A DNA stretch of 46,263 nt from Collimonas sp. OK412 (GTDB lineage Bacteria; Pseudomonadota; Gammaproteobacteria; Burkholderiales; Burkholderiaceae_D), in NCBI RefSeq assembly GCF_900112135.1, contig NZ_FOLC01000031.1, forward strand, positions 1-46,263, written 5' to 3'. Positions 15,441 through 24,135 of this stretch are shown here, piece after piece. The position numbers and the translations under genes are program-made. Positions within the stretch are counted from its first letter, which is position 1; every line of letters begins with the position of its first letter. Below the pieces are notes generated by a model. It searched no databases. It saw only the letters and a list, made by a program, of their open reading frames with translations, and was not told where the DNA came from.

Positions 15441-16604
15441 ATGGACCAGGCGAATAAACCGACTTACACCTTGTGGCAACTGATCCTGTATTTTTTGCGC
15501 CTGGGTACGTTTGGCTTTGGCGGGCCGGTTGCATTGGTTGGCTATATGCACCGCGACCTGGTCGAGCGCCGCGGCTGGATCAGCGAATCAGACTACAAGG
15601 AGGGGCTGGCGCTGGCGCAGATCGCGCCCGGTCCGTTGGCCGCGCAGCTGGGAATCTATCTGGGATTCGTCCACTTCCGGCTGCTCGGCGCGACAGTGGC
15701 GGGACTTGCTTTCGTGTTGCCATCGTTCCTGATGGTGGTCGCCCTGGGATGGGCCTACGTGGCGTTTGGCGGGCTGACCTGGATGCAGTCCGTTTTCTAC
15801 GGCGTGGGCGCTTCCGTGATCGGCATCATGGCAATCAGTGCGCATAAGCTCGCCAGCAAGAACCTGGGACGCGACAAGCTGCTGTGGGGCATTTTCATAT
15901 TGCTGGCGGCCGTGACCATCATCACGCAGTCCGAAATCGCGTTGCTGTTCATCGGCGCCGGCGTGCTGGTTTGGGTGATCCGCTGCAAGCCCAGGTTTGG
16001 CACATCGAGCATGGCCGTGCTGCTGCCGACGCAGTTGCCGAATATCGCTCTTGCATCCGCGACCGATACCAACACCCTGATCCAGATCGTGCTTTTTTTC
16101 ACCAAGGCCGGCGCCTTCGTGTTCGGCTCCGGCCTGGCCATCGTGCCCTTTCTCTATAGCGGAGTTGTGACGGAACACCACTGGCTGAGCGAAAAGCAGT
16201 TTGTCGATGCCGTGGCCGTCGCGATGATTACGCCAGGACCGGTGGTGATCACGACCGGATTCATTGGCTACCTGATCAGCGGCTTGCCGGGAGCCGTCCT
16301 GGCAGCAGTAGGCACTTTTGTTCCCTGCTACCTGGCGACCGTCATCGCCGCACCGTATTTCAAGAAATACGGCAAGCTGCCGGCGCTGATCGCCTTCGTC
16401 GATGGCATCACGGCGGCAGCCATCGGCGCCATCGCCGGTTCGGTGGTGGTGATCGCGCAGAGGTCGATCATCGACATGCCGACCGCGCTGCTGGCGCTGG
16501 CAACTGCTGCGCTGTTATGGAAATTCAAGAAACTGCCTGAACCAGTCATCGTGATTGGCGCGGCGCTGGTCGGGATCGTGGTGTACCCCTTGCTGCATCA
16601 CTGA
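15441..16604 (+). CDS. chrA: Chromate efflux transporter ChrA
   Basis: 387 residues from ATG 15441; a GTG at 15435 overlapping the chrB stop is an alternative that adds two residues. Two CHR domains are visible: the first has LRLGTFGFGGPVALVGYM and LAQIAPGPLAAQLGIYLGF; the second has FFTKAGAFVFGSGLAIVPFL and MITPGPVVITTGFIGYLI. About ten transmembrane segments are expected. The protein exports chromate from the cytoplasm using the proton gradient. It is the second gene of the chr cluster. Confidence 0.92.
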   Translation: MDQANKPTYTLWQLILYFLRLGTFGFGGPVALVGYMHRDLVERRGWISESDYKEGLALAQIAPGPLAAQLGIYLGFVHFRLLGATVAGLAFVLPSFLMVVALGWAYVAFGGLTWMQSVFYGVGASVIGIMAISAHKLASKNLGRDKLLWGIFILLAAVTIITQSEIALLFIGAGVLVWVIRCKPRFGTSSMAVLLPTQLPNIALASATDTNTLIQIVLFFTKAGAFVFGSGLAIVPFLYSGVVTEHHWLSEKQFVDAVAVAMITPGPVVITTGFIGYLISGLPGAVLAAVGTFVPCYLATVIAAPYFKKYGKLPALIAFVDGITAAAIGAIAGSVVVIAQRSIIDMPTALLALATAALLWKFKKLPEPVIVIGAALVGIVVYPLLHH

Positions 16605-16629
16605 CCCGACACCACCAGGAGCTCCCCCC

Positions 16630-17367
16630 ATGAGTGAACACCCAGATCTTCAACGCCGATCCATGCTGTGCGCAGCCGCCGCGACCGTGGCAGTGCTGGG
16701 TACGGCAAAAGCTGCCAACGCCACACCTATCTTGGAGAAAACCACCATGCCGATGCTACCTGCCTTTGAGAGCCAGACAACGCTGAAACCGCTTGCGTTT
16801 GATCCCGCCAAACTCAGCGGCCTATCGGAACGCCTGATCCGTTCGCATTGGGAAAACAATTACGGCGGCTCTGTCAAAGCATTGGCAGTGGTCAAGAAGC
16901 ACCTGACCGAAGCATTGGCTAACAAGGACACGCCGCCCTATATCTACAACGCGCTGAAGCGTGAACATTTGCTGCGTACAGGTTCGGTGGTGTTCCACGA
17001 ATACTACTTCGACAACCTGGGCGGCAGCGGCCAAGCCGGCGCGCCGGAGCGCAAGGTGATCGCCGATGCATTCGGCAGCTTCGACACTTGGGAAACCGAA
17101 TTTCGCCGTATCGGCGCCGGCCTGGGCGGAGGTTCTGGCTGGGTCGTGCTCGGCTTCAATACACACACTCGCCAGCTGGAAAATTACTGGCTTGCCGATC
17201 ATGCCCACGGCCCGGCGGCAACCTTGCCGCTCCTGGTGATGGACATGTACGAACATTCTTACCAGATGGACTACGGCGCAGCAGCGGCCAAGTATATCGA
17301 CGCCTTCTTCAATAACATCCAGTGGGACATGGTGGCGAGCCGGATTGCCGCAGTGTCAAAAGCGTAG
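16630..17367 (+). CDS. chrC: Fe/Mn superoxide dismutase with signal peptide (ChrC-type)
   Basis: 245 residues from ATG 16630. The first ~35 residues carry RRSMLCAAAATVAVLGTAKA, a hydrophobic export signal with a twin-arginine-like RRS start, so the enzyme is probably periplasmic. The SOD fold begins near residue 55. Metal ligands appear in IRSHWENNYGG (His), VVFHEYYFDNLGG (His), and the DMYEHSYQMDYG region (Asp and His), although the usual DVWEHAYY reads DMYEHSYQ. Chromate operons of the chrBACF type include such an SOD against superoxide from Cr(VI) reduction. Confidence 0.85.
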   Translation: MSEHPDLQRRSMLCAAAATVAVLGTAKAANATPILEKTTMPMLPAFESQTTLKPLAFDPAKLSGLSERLIRSHWENNYGGSVKALAVVKKHLTEALANKDTPPYIYNALKREHLLRTGSVVFHEYYFDNLGGSGQAGAPERKVIADAFGSFDTWETEFRRIGAGLGGGSGWVVLGFNTHTRQLENYWLADHAHGPAATLPLLVMDMYEHSYQMDYGAAAAKYIDAFFNNIQWDMVASRIAAVSKA

Positions 17368-17397
17368 GCGCGACATTTGAAATAGAGGAGAAGCATC

Positions 17398-17853
17398 ATG
17401 AAATGGATTACCCGCGAACGCCCAAAGATCGACCGCATCGCTTGTCCGTGGCTGGTGGCTCGCTATATCGATCAGCAAGCGGAATTTCTTTATGTTGCGC
17501 CAGGCGATGTGTTGCGCATTGCCGGCGAAACCAGCGCGATTCCTTACGACATACCAGGCGTTGAACTGACCCATGACGGCGAGCTGTGCAGCTTCGATGC
17601 CTTCCTCAAAAAATACTGTCTTGACGATCCCGCCTTGAACCAGCTCGCACTTATCGTGCGCGGCGCCGACACCTCGCGACTCGATCTGACGCCGCAATCT
17701 GCCGGCCTATACGCCTTGTCGCTGGGATTGTCGCAAAATTTCAGCGATGACCAGGAGATGCTCAAGCACGGCATGGTGATGTATGACGCTCTCTATGCCT
17801 GGTGCAAGAATTGCCAAGAAGAGTCACACAACTGGCCGCCTAAAATGCAATGA
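17398..17853 (+). CDS. Stand-alone ChrB-domain chromate resistance protein
   Basis: 151 residues, one Chrome_Resist domain matching the C-terminal half of ChrB: KIDRIACPWLVARYIDQQAEFLYV corresponds to the WVDRLACAWLIRRFIDP segment of ChrB, and LIVRGADTSRLDL to the region after it. It has no regulator-type N-terminus. It lies 30 nt after the superoxide dismutase, with AGAGGAG ahead of its ATG, and closes the chr cluster. Its biochemical role in chromate tolerance is not established. Confidence 0.85.
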   Translation: MKWITRERPKIDRIACPWLVARYIDQQAEFLYVAPGDVLRIAGETSAIPYDIPGVELTHDGELCSFDAFLKKYCLDDPALNQLALIVRGADTSRLDLTPQSAGLYALSLGLSQNFSDDQEMLKHGMVMYDALYAWCKNCQEESHNWPPKMQ

Positions 17854-17996
17854 CTGGATTGAACCGTTGCGACTGAAGCCGGCACTGCTGACACATGCGG
17901 ATAGCAAGATCACCAGGCGGGTCTGCCGATGCAAGCCTGGAGTCGTAAAACCGCTCGGCTGAATGACGCAACCGGATTCGATAGCGCAAATGAAAT

Positions 17997-18020
17997 GGTC
18001 TCCCATTCGGGAGGTCTTTT
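17997..18020 (+). terminator. Intrinsic terminator after the chr cluster
   Basis: Stem GGTCTCCC with GGGAGGTC (two G-T wobbles) and loop ATTC, followed by TTTT (18017-18020). It lies about 145 nt after the last chr gene. The rest of 17854-18310 holds only a loose inverted repeat (GCCGTCA and TGACGGC near 18050-18090); I see no gene there. Confidence 0.55.
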
Positions 18021-18310
18021 AGAGACGGTGCGATCCGAAAAAAGCCCGCCGTCAAGCTTTGTTTGATTGATGATTGTGACGGCGTAGAGGGCGATGAGCA
18101 CGTTGGTTTTGTATGAAGATTGTTGGTGAATGATTTAACTAAATTTTCAGACTCTGATCAAGGCGAATGTTGCCGCGAAGATTCTTGCTGGGTGCTCCAA
18201 TCAATGGTCGGTGTTACGGTCATAAAATAATTCCGATAATGAGGTATGCCAGGTTCGGCGGAGCAAAGCCGGTTGAGTTCGGGCCTTGATGCGAAAGCAG
18301 GGAACCGATT

Positions 18311-19117
18311 TCAGGCGAGTCCAAATGTTTTCCTCAGGCTTGCATCGACGGGGCCGGCAGGCATGAAACGGCGCAATTTTCTCAGAAGTGAGGCCTGGCC
18401 TTTCGGAGTGTGCCGCATTCTCCAAGCACCCAAAGCGGCATCGACAATCGCGGTCGCGACACCATCTGGCTCAGGTGCGCCTTTGACATTTTTTTCAATT
18501 GCGCGGAACACGTCGTCGCGCTCATCGTCATAGGCTGAAAGTTGGGAAACTGCATGAGGTGCATTGAGATCCAGACTGGTCTTGGTGAAGGAAGGCTCGA
18601 CAAGCGCCACGCGGATTCCGAATTTGCGCACCTCATGATCCAAGGTCTCAGACATTCCCTCAACAGCATGCTTGGATGCTGAATAGAGCCCCATGTACGG
18701 AGCCGGCAGGAAGCCCAGCACTGAGCTGATGTTGACGATTCTTCCCGAACGTTGCTCGCGCATGTGCGGCAGTACCGCTTGTGTTGTGCGCAAAATGCCA
18801 AAGACGTTGGTATCGAACAGCGACTGGGCTTCTGGAATCGACGTTTCTTCAGTCGCCCCGAGCAGGGTCACGCCCGCACTATTGACGAGTACATCGATGC
18901 GTCCGGCCTGAGCGATGATGGTCCGGATTCCATGTTGCACTGACGCTTCGTCACGGATATCCATTTCGACCAGAACAACACCGGGTATTGACTGTGCTTT
19001 TGCAGTATTGCGTACGGTGCCGAATACTCGGCAACCACGCTTGGCAAACTTCTCGGCTGTGACTCGCCCGATGCCTGATGACACGCCGGTAACAACGACA
19101 ACTTCAGAATTCGACAT
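18311..19117 (-). CDS. Short-chain dehydrogenase/reductase
   Basis: 268 residues, classical SDR. The cofactor motif TGVSSGIG is near residue 10, the NSAG motif (LVNSAGVTLLG) near 82, the catalytic Ser in ISSVLG and the YSASK catalytic motif near 155. The start FAKRGCRVFGTVRN suggests NADPH preference through the Arg after the second strand. The substrate is unknown. It lies 42 nt downstream of the RND permease gene on the same strand and may be co-transcribed as the last gene of the efflux operon. Confidence 0.88.
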   Translation of the reverse strand: MSNSEVVVVTGVSSGIGRVTAEKFAKRGCRVFGTVRNTAKAQSIPGVVLVEMDIRDEASVQHGIRTIIAQAGRIDVLVNSAGVTLLGATEETSIPEAQSLFDTNVFGILRTTQAVLPHMREQRSGRIVNISSVLGFLPAPYMGLYSASKHAVEGMSETLDHEVRKFGIRVALVEPSFTKTSLDLNAPHAVSQLSAYDDERDDVFRAIEKNVKGAPEPDGVATAIVDAALGAWRMRHTPKGQASLLRKLRRFMPAGPVDASLRKTFGLA

Positions 19118-19159
19118 TGCAGTTCCTTTTTGTATGGGTGAATTGGGATGAATGGCAAA

Positions 19160-22100
19160 TCAGCTTTGCGATGGGACTGGCCTGATCTTGAACCAGATGG
19201 AATACATCGCCGGCAAGAACACGAGCGTCAGAATCGTCCCTGCCAATGTGCCGCCGATCAACGTGTAAGCGAGCGTGCCCCAGAACACCGAGTGAGTAAG
19301 CGGGATGAAGGCCAGGATCGCCGCCAATGCGGTCAAGACCACTGGTCGGGAACGCTGCACGGTTGCCTCGACAACCGCATGGAATGGACTCAATCCCGCC
19401 TGTTCGTTGTGGCGGATTTGCCCGATCAGAATCAGCGTGTTGCGCATCAGGATGCCCGACAGTGCAATCAGGCCGACCAGCGCATTGATGCCGAATGGCT
19501 GCTGGAACAGAATCAAGGTTGGCACCACGCCGATCAGGCCAAGTGGACTGGTCAGGAAGACCATGACCATTGCGGAGATCGAGCGCACCTGGAATATGAT
19601 GATGAGTAGGGTTACTGCCAGCATGATGGGGAATAGCGGCAGCATTGCTTTCGTCGCTTTTCCTGACTCTTCGATGGAGCCGGCCTGCTCGATGTGGTAG
19701 CCGCCAGGCAGTTTGTCCATGATGGGCTGGAGCCGCTGGGTGATGGCTGCCGACACATCCGGCGGCTGCAAGCCATCGGCAATGTCGCCCCGTACGGTGA
19801 TCGTCGGCATTCGGTCGCGACGGCGCATGATTGGTTCTTCCATGCGCACGTCGACCTTACCCACCTGCGACAGCGGGATGCGTTGCCCATTGGCGCCGGC
19901 CAGCGTGAAGTCCGTGATCTTGGCCAGGTCGAGTCGGCTGTCGCCAGCCGAACGGGCCGTGACTTGCACCGTGCGAATGTCCTCACGTACGGTGGTGACA
20001 GGCACACCGCTCAGCAAGAATTGCAGTTGTTGCGCCACGGCGCTGGAGGTCAGCCCAACAGCCTGCAAACGATCCTGCTGTAAGGTGAAGTGCAGCATAG
20101 GCGTACGGGTGCCCCAGTCAGCGTTGACTGTGCGCATCATCGGACTGGCATCCATGGCCCGTTGCACTTCAGCCGCGATACTGCGTAGCTTGTCCTGGTC
20201 CGGGCCAGTGACCCGGTAGGCGACCGGGAACGGCGAGTAAGGGCCGAATACGAGCTGGGTGACACGCACGCGCGCCTCAGAAGCGAGGCCGTCGGCGATT
20301 GCCTTGCGTAACCGGTTTTTCAATACCTCGCGCTCATCCTGGTTGTCTGTGCGGATCACGATCTTGGCAAACGACGGATCAGGCAGTTCTGGTCCCATTG
20401 CCAAGTAGAAGCGCGGCGCGCCTTGACCAACATAGGCCGTGACGATCTTCGCTTCCGGCTGTTTAGCCAACCATGCTTCCACCTTCTCTGTGGCGGCGCT
20501 GGTCTGGCCGATCGAGGTGCCGTAGGGCATCTGCACCTCGACCAGCACTTCGGGGCGGTCGGAGATCGGGAAGAATTGCTTCTTGACCACTGCCATGCCT
20601 AACACTGCCACAACGAAAAGGCCCACTACAGTGCCGGCGACCAGCCACTTGCGTGCGATAACGCGCGCCAATACTTGGCGGAAGCGGTTATAACGCGATG
20701 TATCGTAGAGTGCGTCGTGGCCGCCTTCGACTTTTTTTAGATTGGGTAGTAGCTTGACACCAAGGTAAGGTGTAAAGACCACGGCGACCACCCAAGACGC
20801 GATCAGTGCGATGCCGACAATCCAGAACATATTGCTGGTGTATTCGCCCGCAGTGGAACGAGCGAAGCCATTGGGCATGAAGCCGACGGCCGTGACCAGC
20901 GTGCCGGAGAGCATTGGCGCGGCAGTATGGCTCCATGCATAGGCAGACGCGGCGATACGGTCGTAGCCTTCTTCCATCTTTACCACCATCATTTCGATGG
21001 CGATGATGGCGTCGTCCACAAGCAGGCCCAGCCCCAGGATCAGCGAACCCAGCGTGATGCGGTCGAAGTTCTTTCCGGTTGCGGCCATCACAATGAAGAC
21101 TGCCGCCAGCGTCAACGGCACCGCCGCAGCAACTACGATACCCACACGCCAGCCCATGCTCACGAAACACACCAGCATGACCACCAGCAGCGCGGCGAAG
21201 AACTTGATCATGAACTCATCGACCGCCGAGCTGATATTGACGGCTTGGTCTGTGACCTTGGACAGGCCCATGCCCTGCGGCATGTCGGCGTTGATCGCAC
21301 CGACCTCTTTATCCAGCGCCTTGCCCAAGTCTAATCCGTTCCAGCCATCGCGCATGACGATGCCCAACAGCAGCGCAGGTTCGCCGCCGTTGCGGATCAT
21401 GAAAGTCGCCGGGTCCTCATAACCACGCTTGATCGTAGCGATGTCCGACAATTTCAATGTGCGACCTTGCGCCACGACCGGCGTATCGCGGATCTTTTGC
21501 AATTCGTCGAAAGCGCCGTCCAGGCGAATAAACACCTGCGGTCCCTTGGTTTCCACGGAGCCGGCCGGCGTTAGCGCGTTCTGATTATTGAGTGCGGCGA
21601 ATACTTCCTGTGGGCTGACGCCCAGCGTTGCCAGGCGCTCATGCGAAAACTCGACATAAATGCGCTCGGACTGCTCGCCGACGATGTTGACCTTCTTTAC
21701 GCCTGGTACGTGCAGCAGCCGTTGACGCAGCGTCTCCGCGTCGCGTACAAGTAGGCGCTGTGGTTCGCCCTTGGCCTTGAGTGCGAATAGGGCAAAAGTG
21801 ACGTCCGCGTATTCGTCGTTGATCATCGGTCCGATCACGCCAGGCGGAAGGTTGTTTGCCTCATCGCTGACTTTCTTTCGGGCTTGGTAAAACTCTCCCT
21901 GGACCTCCGAAGGCGGCGTACTGTCGAGCAAGGTCAAGGTGGTGAAGGCCAAGCCAGGTCTTGTGTAGGTCTCGGTACGTTCATACCAGCGCAGCTCCTG
22001 CATGCGCTTTTCGATCTTCTCGGCGACTTGGTCCTGCATTTCCTGTGCAGTGGCGCCTGGCCAAGCAGTAACGATGGTCATCACTTTGACCGTGAACGCG

Positions 22101-22228
22101 GGGTCTTCCGCCCGTCCAAGTTTGAAGAAGGAGATGAGCCCGGCCAACGAGATCAGGCAGATCAGAAACAAGGTGACGGAGCGCTCGCGCACGGCGAGCG
22201 CCGACAGGTTGAAGCGACCTTCGCTCAT
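19160..22228 (-). CDS. RND-family efflux permease
   Basis: 1022 residues, the normal length for an HAE1-type RND pump. An N-terminal membrane segment (VTLFLICLISLAGLISFFKL) is followed by the porter domain. GLLVDDAIIAIEMMVVKMEEG contains the paired Asp residues of TM4 used in proton transfer. The C-terminal half repeats the fold, with GILMRNTLILIGQIRHN near the end. The inner-membrane trimer would work with the adaptor encoded upstream (4-nt ATGA overlap) and the outer-membrane protein at 24136. Drug substrates cannot be predicted. Confidence 0.93.
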   Translation of the reverse strand: MSEGRFNLSALAVRERSVTLFLICLISLAGLISFFKLGRAEDPAFTVKVMTIVTAWPGATAQEMQDQVAEKIEKRMQELRWYERTETYTRPGLAFTTLTLLDSTPPSEVQGEFYQARKKVSDEANNLPPGVIGPMINDEYADVTFALFALKAKGEPQRLLVRDAETLRQRLLHVPGVKKVNIVGEQSERIYVEFSHERLATLGVSPQEVFAALNNQNALTPAGSVETKGPQVFIRLDGAFDELQKIRDTPVVAQGRTLKLSDIATIKRGYEDPATFMIRNGGEPALLLGIVMRDGWNGLDLGKALDKEVGAINADMPQGMGLSKVTDQAVNISSAVDEFMIKFFAALLVVMLVCFVSMGWRVGIVVAAAVPLTLAAVFIVMAATGKNFDRITLGSLILGLGLLVDDAIIAIEMMVVKMEEGYDRIAASAYAWSHTAAPMLSGTLVTAVGFMPNGFARSTAGEYTSNMFWIVGIALIASWVVAVVFTPYLGVKLLPNLKKVEGGHDALYDTSRYNRFRQVLARVIARKWLVAGTVVGLFVVAVLGMAVVKKQFFPISDRPEVLVEVQMPYGTSIGQTSAATEKVEAWLAKQPEAKIVTAYVGQGAPRFYLAMGPELPDPSFAKIVIRTDNQDEREVLKNRLRKAIADGLASEARVRVTQLVFGPYSPFPVAYRVTGPDQDKLRSIAAEVQRAMDASPMMRTVNADWGTRTPMLHFTLQQDRLQAVGLTSSAVAQQLQFLLSGVPVTTVREDIRTVQVTARSAGDSRLDLAKITDFTLAGANGQRIPLSQVGKVDVRMEEPIMRRRDRMPTITVRGDIADGLQPPDVSAAITQRLQPIMDKLPGGYHIEQAGSIEESGKATKAMLPLFPIMLAVTLLIIIFQVRSISAMVMVFLTSPLGLIGVVPTLILFQQPFGINALVGLIALSGILMRNTLILIGQIRHNEQAGLSPFHAVVEATVQRSRPVVLTALAAILAFIPLTHSVFWGTLAYTLIGGTLAGTILTLVFLPAMYSIWFKIRPVPSQS

Positions 22229-23334
22229 GGCCGCACTCCCACGGTTGCAGCGGTAGCCTGGTCAGCCACCCGGACCTGCTCGCCTTCGTGCAGCAGATGA
22301 GTGCCGAGTGCGACTATCCGGTCACCTGGCTTGAGTTGACCTGCAATGTGCGCGCCGTCGTCGTCCAGTCGCTGGACCGCGACCGCCCGCCAGGAAACCT
22401 TTGTCGGCTTGCCTTCGATGACCCAGACTCCCGCCCCCTTGCCCGCGTCGAACAGCGAGCCAATCGGTACCCACAAGCCGCCTTGCTCGGCAGGACGTGC
22501 GTCCGGAATCTGAACGGTGACCGTTGTGCCTAATGGGGCGCTGGACATCTCCCCATCCAGCACATACCGCGCCTCGAAGGTGCGGGTTAGTCGGTCTGCG
22601 GCATCCGAGAGCTGCCTGAGTTTGGTTGGAACGGTAACGCCCTCTTTGCCAAAGAGCGTGGCTTGGCCGACTGAACCGATGGCAGGGCGCAAGGTTTCCG
22701 GCAATTGGATGATGGCCTCGCGGTGTCCAGCATGGGCCACACGCACCACGATTTGGCCCGCGTTGACGACTTGGCCGGGTTCGACCAGCGTTTCCATGAT
22801 GATGCCATCGGAATCTGCCGCCAGCTCCGTGTATCGGCTCGCGTTGCGAGCAACTTCGGCTTGGGCTTCGGTTGCATTGAGTTGGGCTTTGGCAGTATCT
22901 GCCGCAGCCTTGACTTGGTCGTAGGCTGAAGCCGATATCGCGCCTGTTCCGCGCAGGTCGCGGTAGCGGGCTTCATCGTCCGCCGTTTGCTGCGCCCGCG
23001 CTCGCGCCGCGGCGACCGCTTCCTGCTGAGCATGCGCGGCAAGCTTCAGATCGACAGGGTCGATGCGCATGAGCGGTTGCCCACGCTTAACGGTTTGTCC
23101 CGCGTCCACAAGCCGCTCCAATACCTTGCCAGAGACCCGGAAACCAAGATCGCTTTGTATCCGAGCGGCTACGGTTCCGGTGAACGTACGTGATGCGGCG
23201 ACCGCGCCCTGAATGGTAGCCGCACGTACCAACGGCGCTTCGGTACGTGGATCGGCTTGCGGTTTTTCGCCACAAGCGACCAGTGCAAACGGCAATGTAG
23301 ATAGGGCGGCAGAGAAAACGAGGCGGCGGAGCAT
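22225..23334 (-). CDS. RND efflux periplasmic adaptor (membrane fusion lipoprotein)
   Basis: 369 residues. A signal peptide with lipobox LVAC (FALVACGEKPQ) anchors the protein. The barrel-sandwich and beta-barrel domains flank an alpha-hairpin (AAHAQQEAVAAARARAQQTAD with ATEAQAEVARNASRY), and VEPGQVVNAGQIVVRVAHAG marks the second lipoyl half. It links the RND pump to the outer-membrane channel. Its stop overlaps the permease start. An operator candidate lies 44 nt upstream of the ATG. Confidence 0.92.
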   Translation of the reverse strand: MLRRLVFSAALSTLPFALVACGEKPQADPRTEAPLVRAATIQGAVAASRTFTGTVAARIQSDLGFRVSGKVLERLVDAGQTVKRGQPLMRIDPVDLKLAAHAQQEAVAAARARAQQTADDEARYRDLRGTGAISASAYDQVKAAADTAKAQLNATEAQAEVARNASRYTELAADSDGIIMETLVEPGQVVNAGQIVVRVAHAGHREAIIQLPETLRPAIGSVGQATLFGKEGVTVPTKLRQLSDAADRLTRTFEARYVLDGEMSSAPLGTTVTVQIPDARPAEQGGLWVPIGSLFDAGKGAGVWVIEGKPTKVSWRAVAVQRLDDDGAHIAGQLKPGDRIVALGTHLLHEGEQVRVADQATAATVGVRP

Positions 23335-23377
23335 AGAAATCCCATAAAGAGCTAAACAGGATTTCTATTTTGAGACT

Positions 23378-23403
23378 AGTGACTAATTATGTCAATGGTC
23401 ACA
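23378..23403. promoter_or_regulatory. TetR operator candidate, copy 1 (adaptor promoter)
   Basis: AGTGAC (23378-23383) and GTCACA (23398-23403) are separated by 14 nt. The same half-sites with the same 14-nt spacing occur at 24074-24099. An inner TGAC/GTCA pair with 7-nt spacing also lies within this copy. Confidence 0.6.
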
Positions 23404-23417
23404 GCAATATTTGGCAT

Positions 23418-24035
23418 TTATGGGGATAAACTACGCAACACCAGATTAGATAGTTGCGCCGGAGCATCATCCGCCGAATCAAAGCTATGCTGCAAAAGCA
23501 GCGGATTGAGATAGGGGCGAATGATCAAGTAAATCGCCGTCGCCGTTTCATCGAGCGGCGTTTTGCGCTCAAACTCCTCTGTCTCGCGCCCCTGGCGCAG
23601 AATGTCCTGCAACATTGCCTTGACGCGTTCCTCATAGGTACGTACCGCCTCCCAATGTTCGGTGGCGGCTGAGGCTGCAATGTCATAGAGCTTGCGATCT
23701 TCAAAAAACAGGCGAACGCTTGACTCGACGCCCGTCTTGAACATGCGTCGAAGTTTCTCTGGTGGGCGGTCGACTCCGTCGACGGCTGTTCTGACATCCG
23801 TTTCGATCTCGTGCAGGCAATTTGCGCAAATCAGTTCGCCAATGGCCTGCTTGGACTCGAAGAACTTGTAAATATAGGCTTTGGAAAAGCCTATAGCCTT
23901 GGCAAGATCAGAGACGGTGGTCTTTTCGTAGCCGTACAGGCGGAAGTGCTCGGTAGCCGCGACAACAATTTGATCTCGCACTTCGTGATCGACTGGGCCT
24001 CGGGCTGCGCCCGGATAAGTGGTTGCTTTGCTCAT
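23418..24035 (-). CDS. TetR-family repressor of the RND efflux genes
   Basis: 205 residues from ATG 24035, with AAGAGG upstream; an upstream in-frame ATG (24071) is less likely. The helix-turn-helix lies in the first 65 residues: FRLYGYEKTTVSDLAKAIGFSKAYIYKFFESKQAI in segments. The C-terminal ligand domain starts after CANCLHEIE. It sits between the adaptor/permease genes (same strand, downstream) and the divergent outer-membrane gene, the usual position for a local efflux repressor. Two matching operator candidates flank it. Confidence 0.88.
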   Translation of the reverse strand: MSKATTYPGAARGPVDHEVRDQIVVAATEHFRLYGYEKTTVSDLAKAIGFSKAYIYKFFESKQAIGELICANCLHEIETDVRTAVDGVDRPPEKLRRMFKTGVESSVRLFFEDRKLYDIAASAATEHWEAVRTYEERVKAMLQDILRQGRETEEFERKTPLDETATAIYLIIRPYLNPLLLQHSFDSADDAPAQLSNLVLRSLSP

Positions 24036-24073
24036 ATTCAACAGCTTACCTCTTCTGTTCGATTTGCACAACG

Positions 24074-24099
24074 AGTGACGATTTCATGATATAGTCACT
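24074..24099. promoter_or_regulatory. TetR operator candidate, copy 2 (tetR / outer-membrane gene divergent region)
   Basis: A perfect inverted repeat, AGTGAC (24074-24079) and GTCACT (24094-24099), with a 14-nt spacer. It lies 38 nt from the tetR ATG and 36 nt from the ATG of the outer-membrane factor, so one bound dimer could control both. Confidence 0.65.
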
Positions 24100-24135
24100 G
24101 CACAATTTTTCCCTTTTACGTCGCGGAAGATACCT

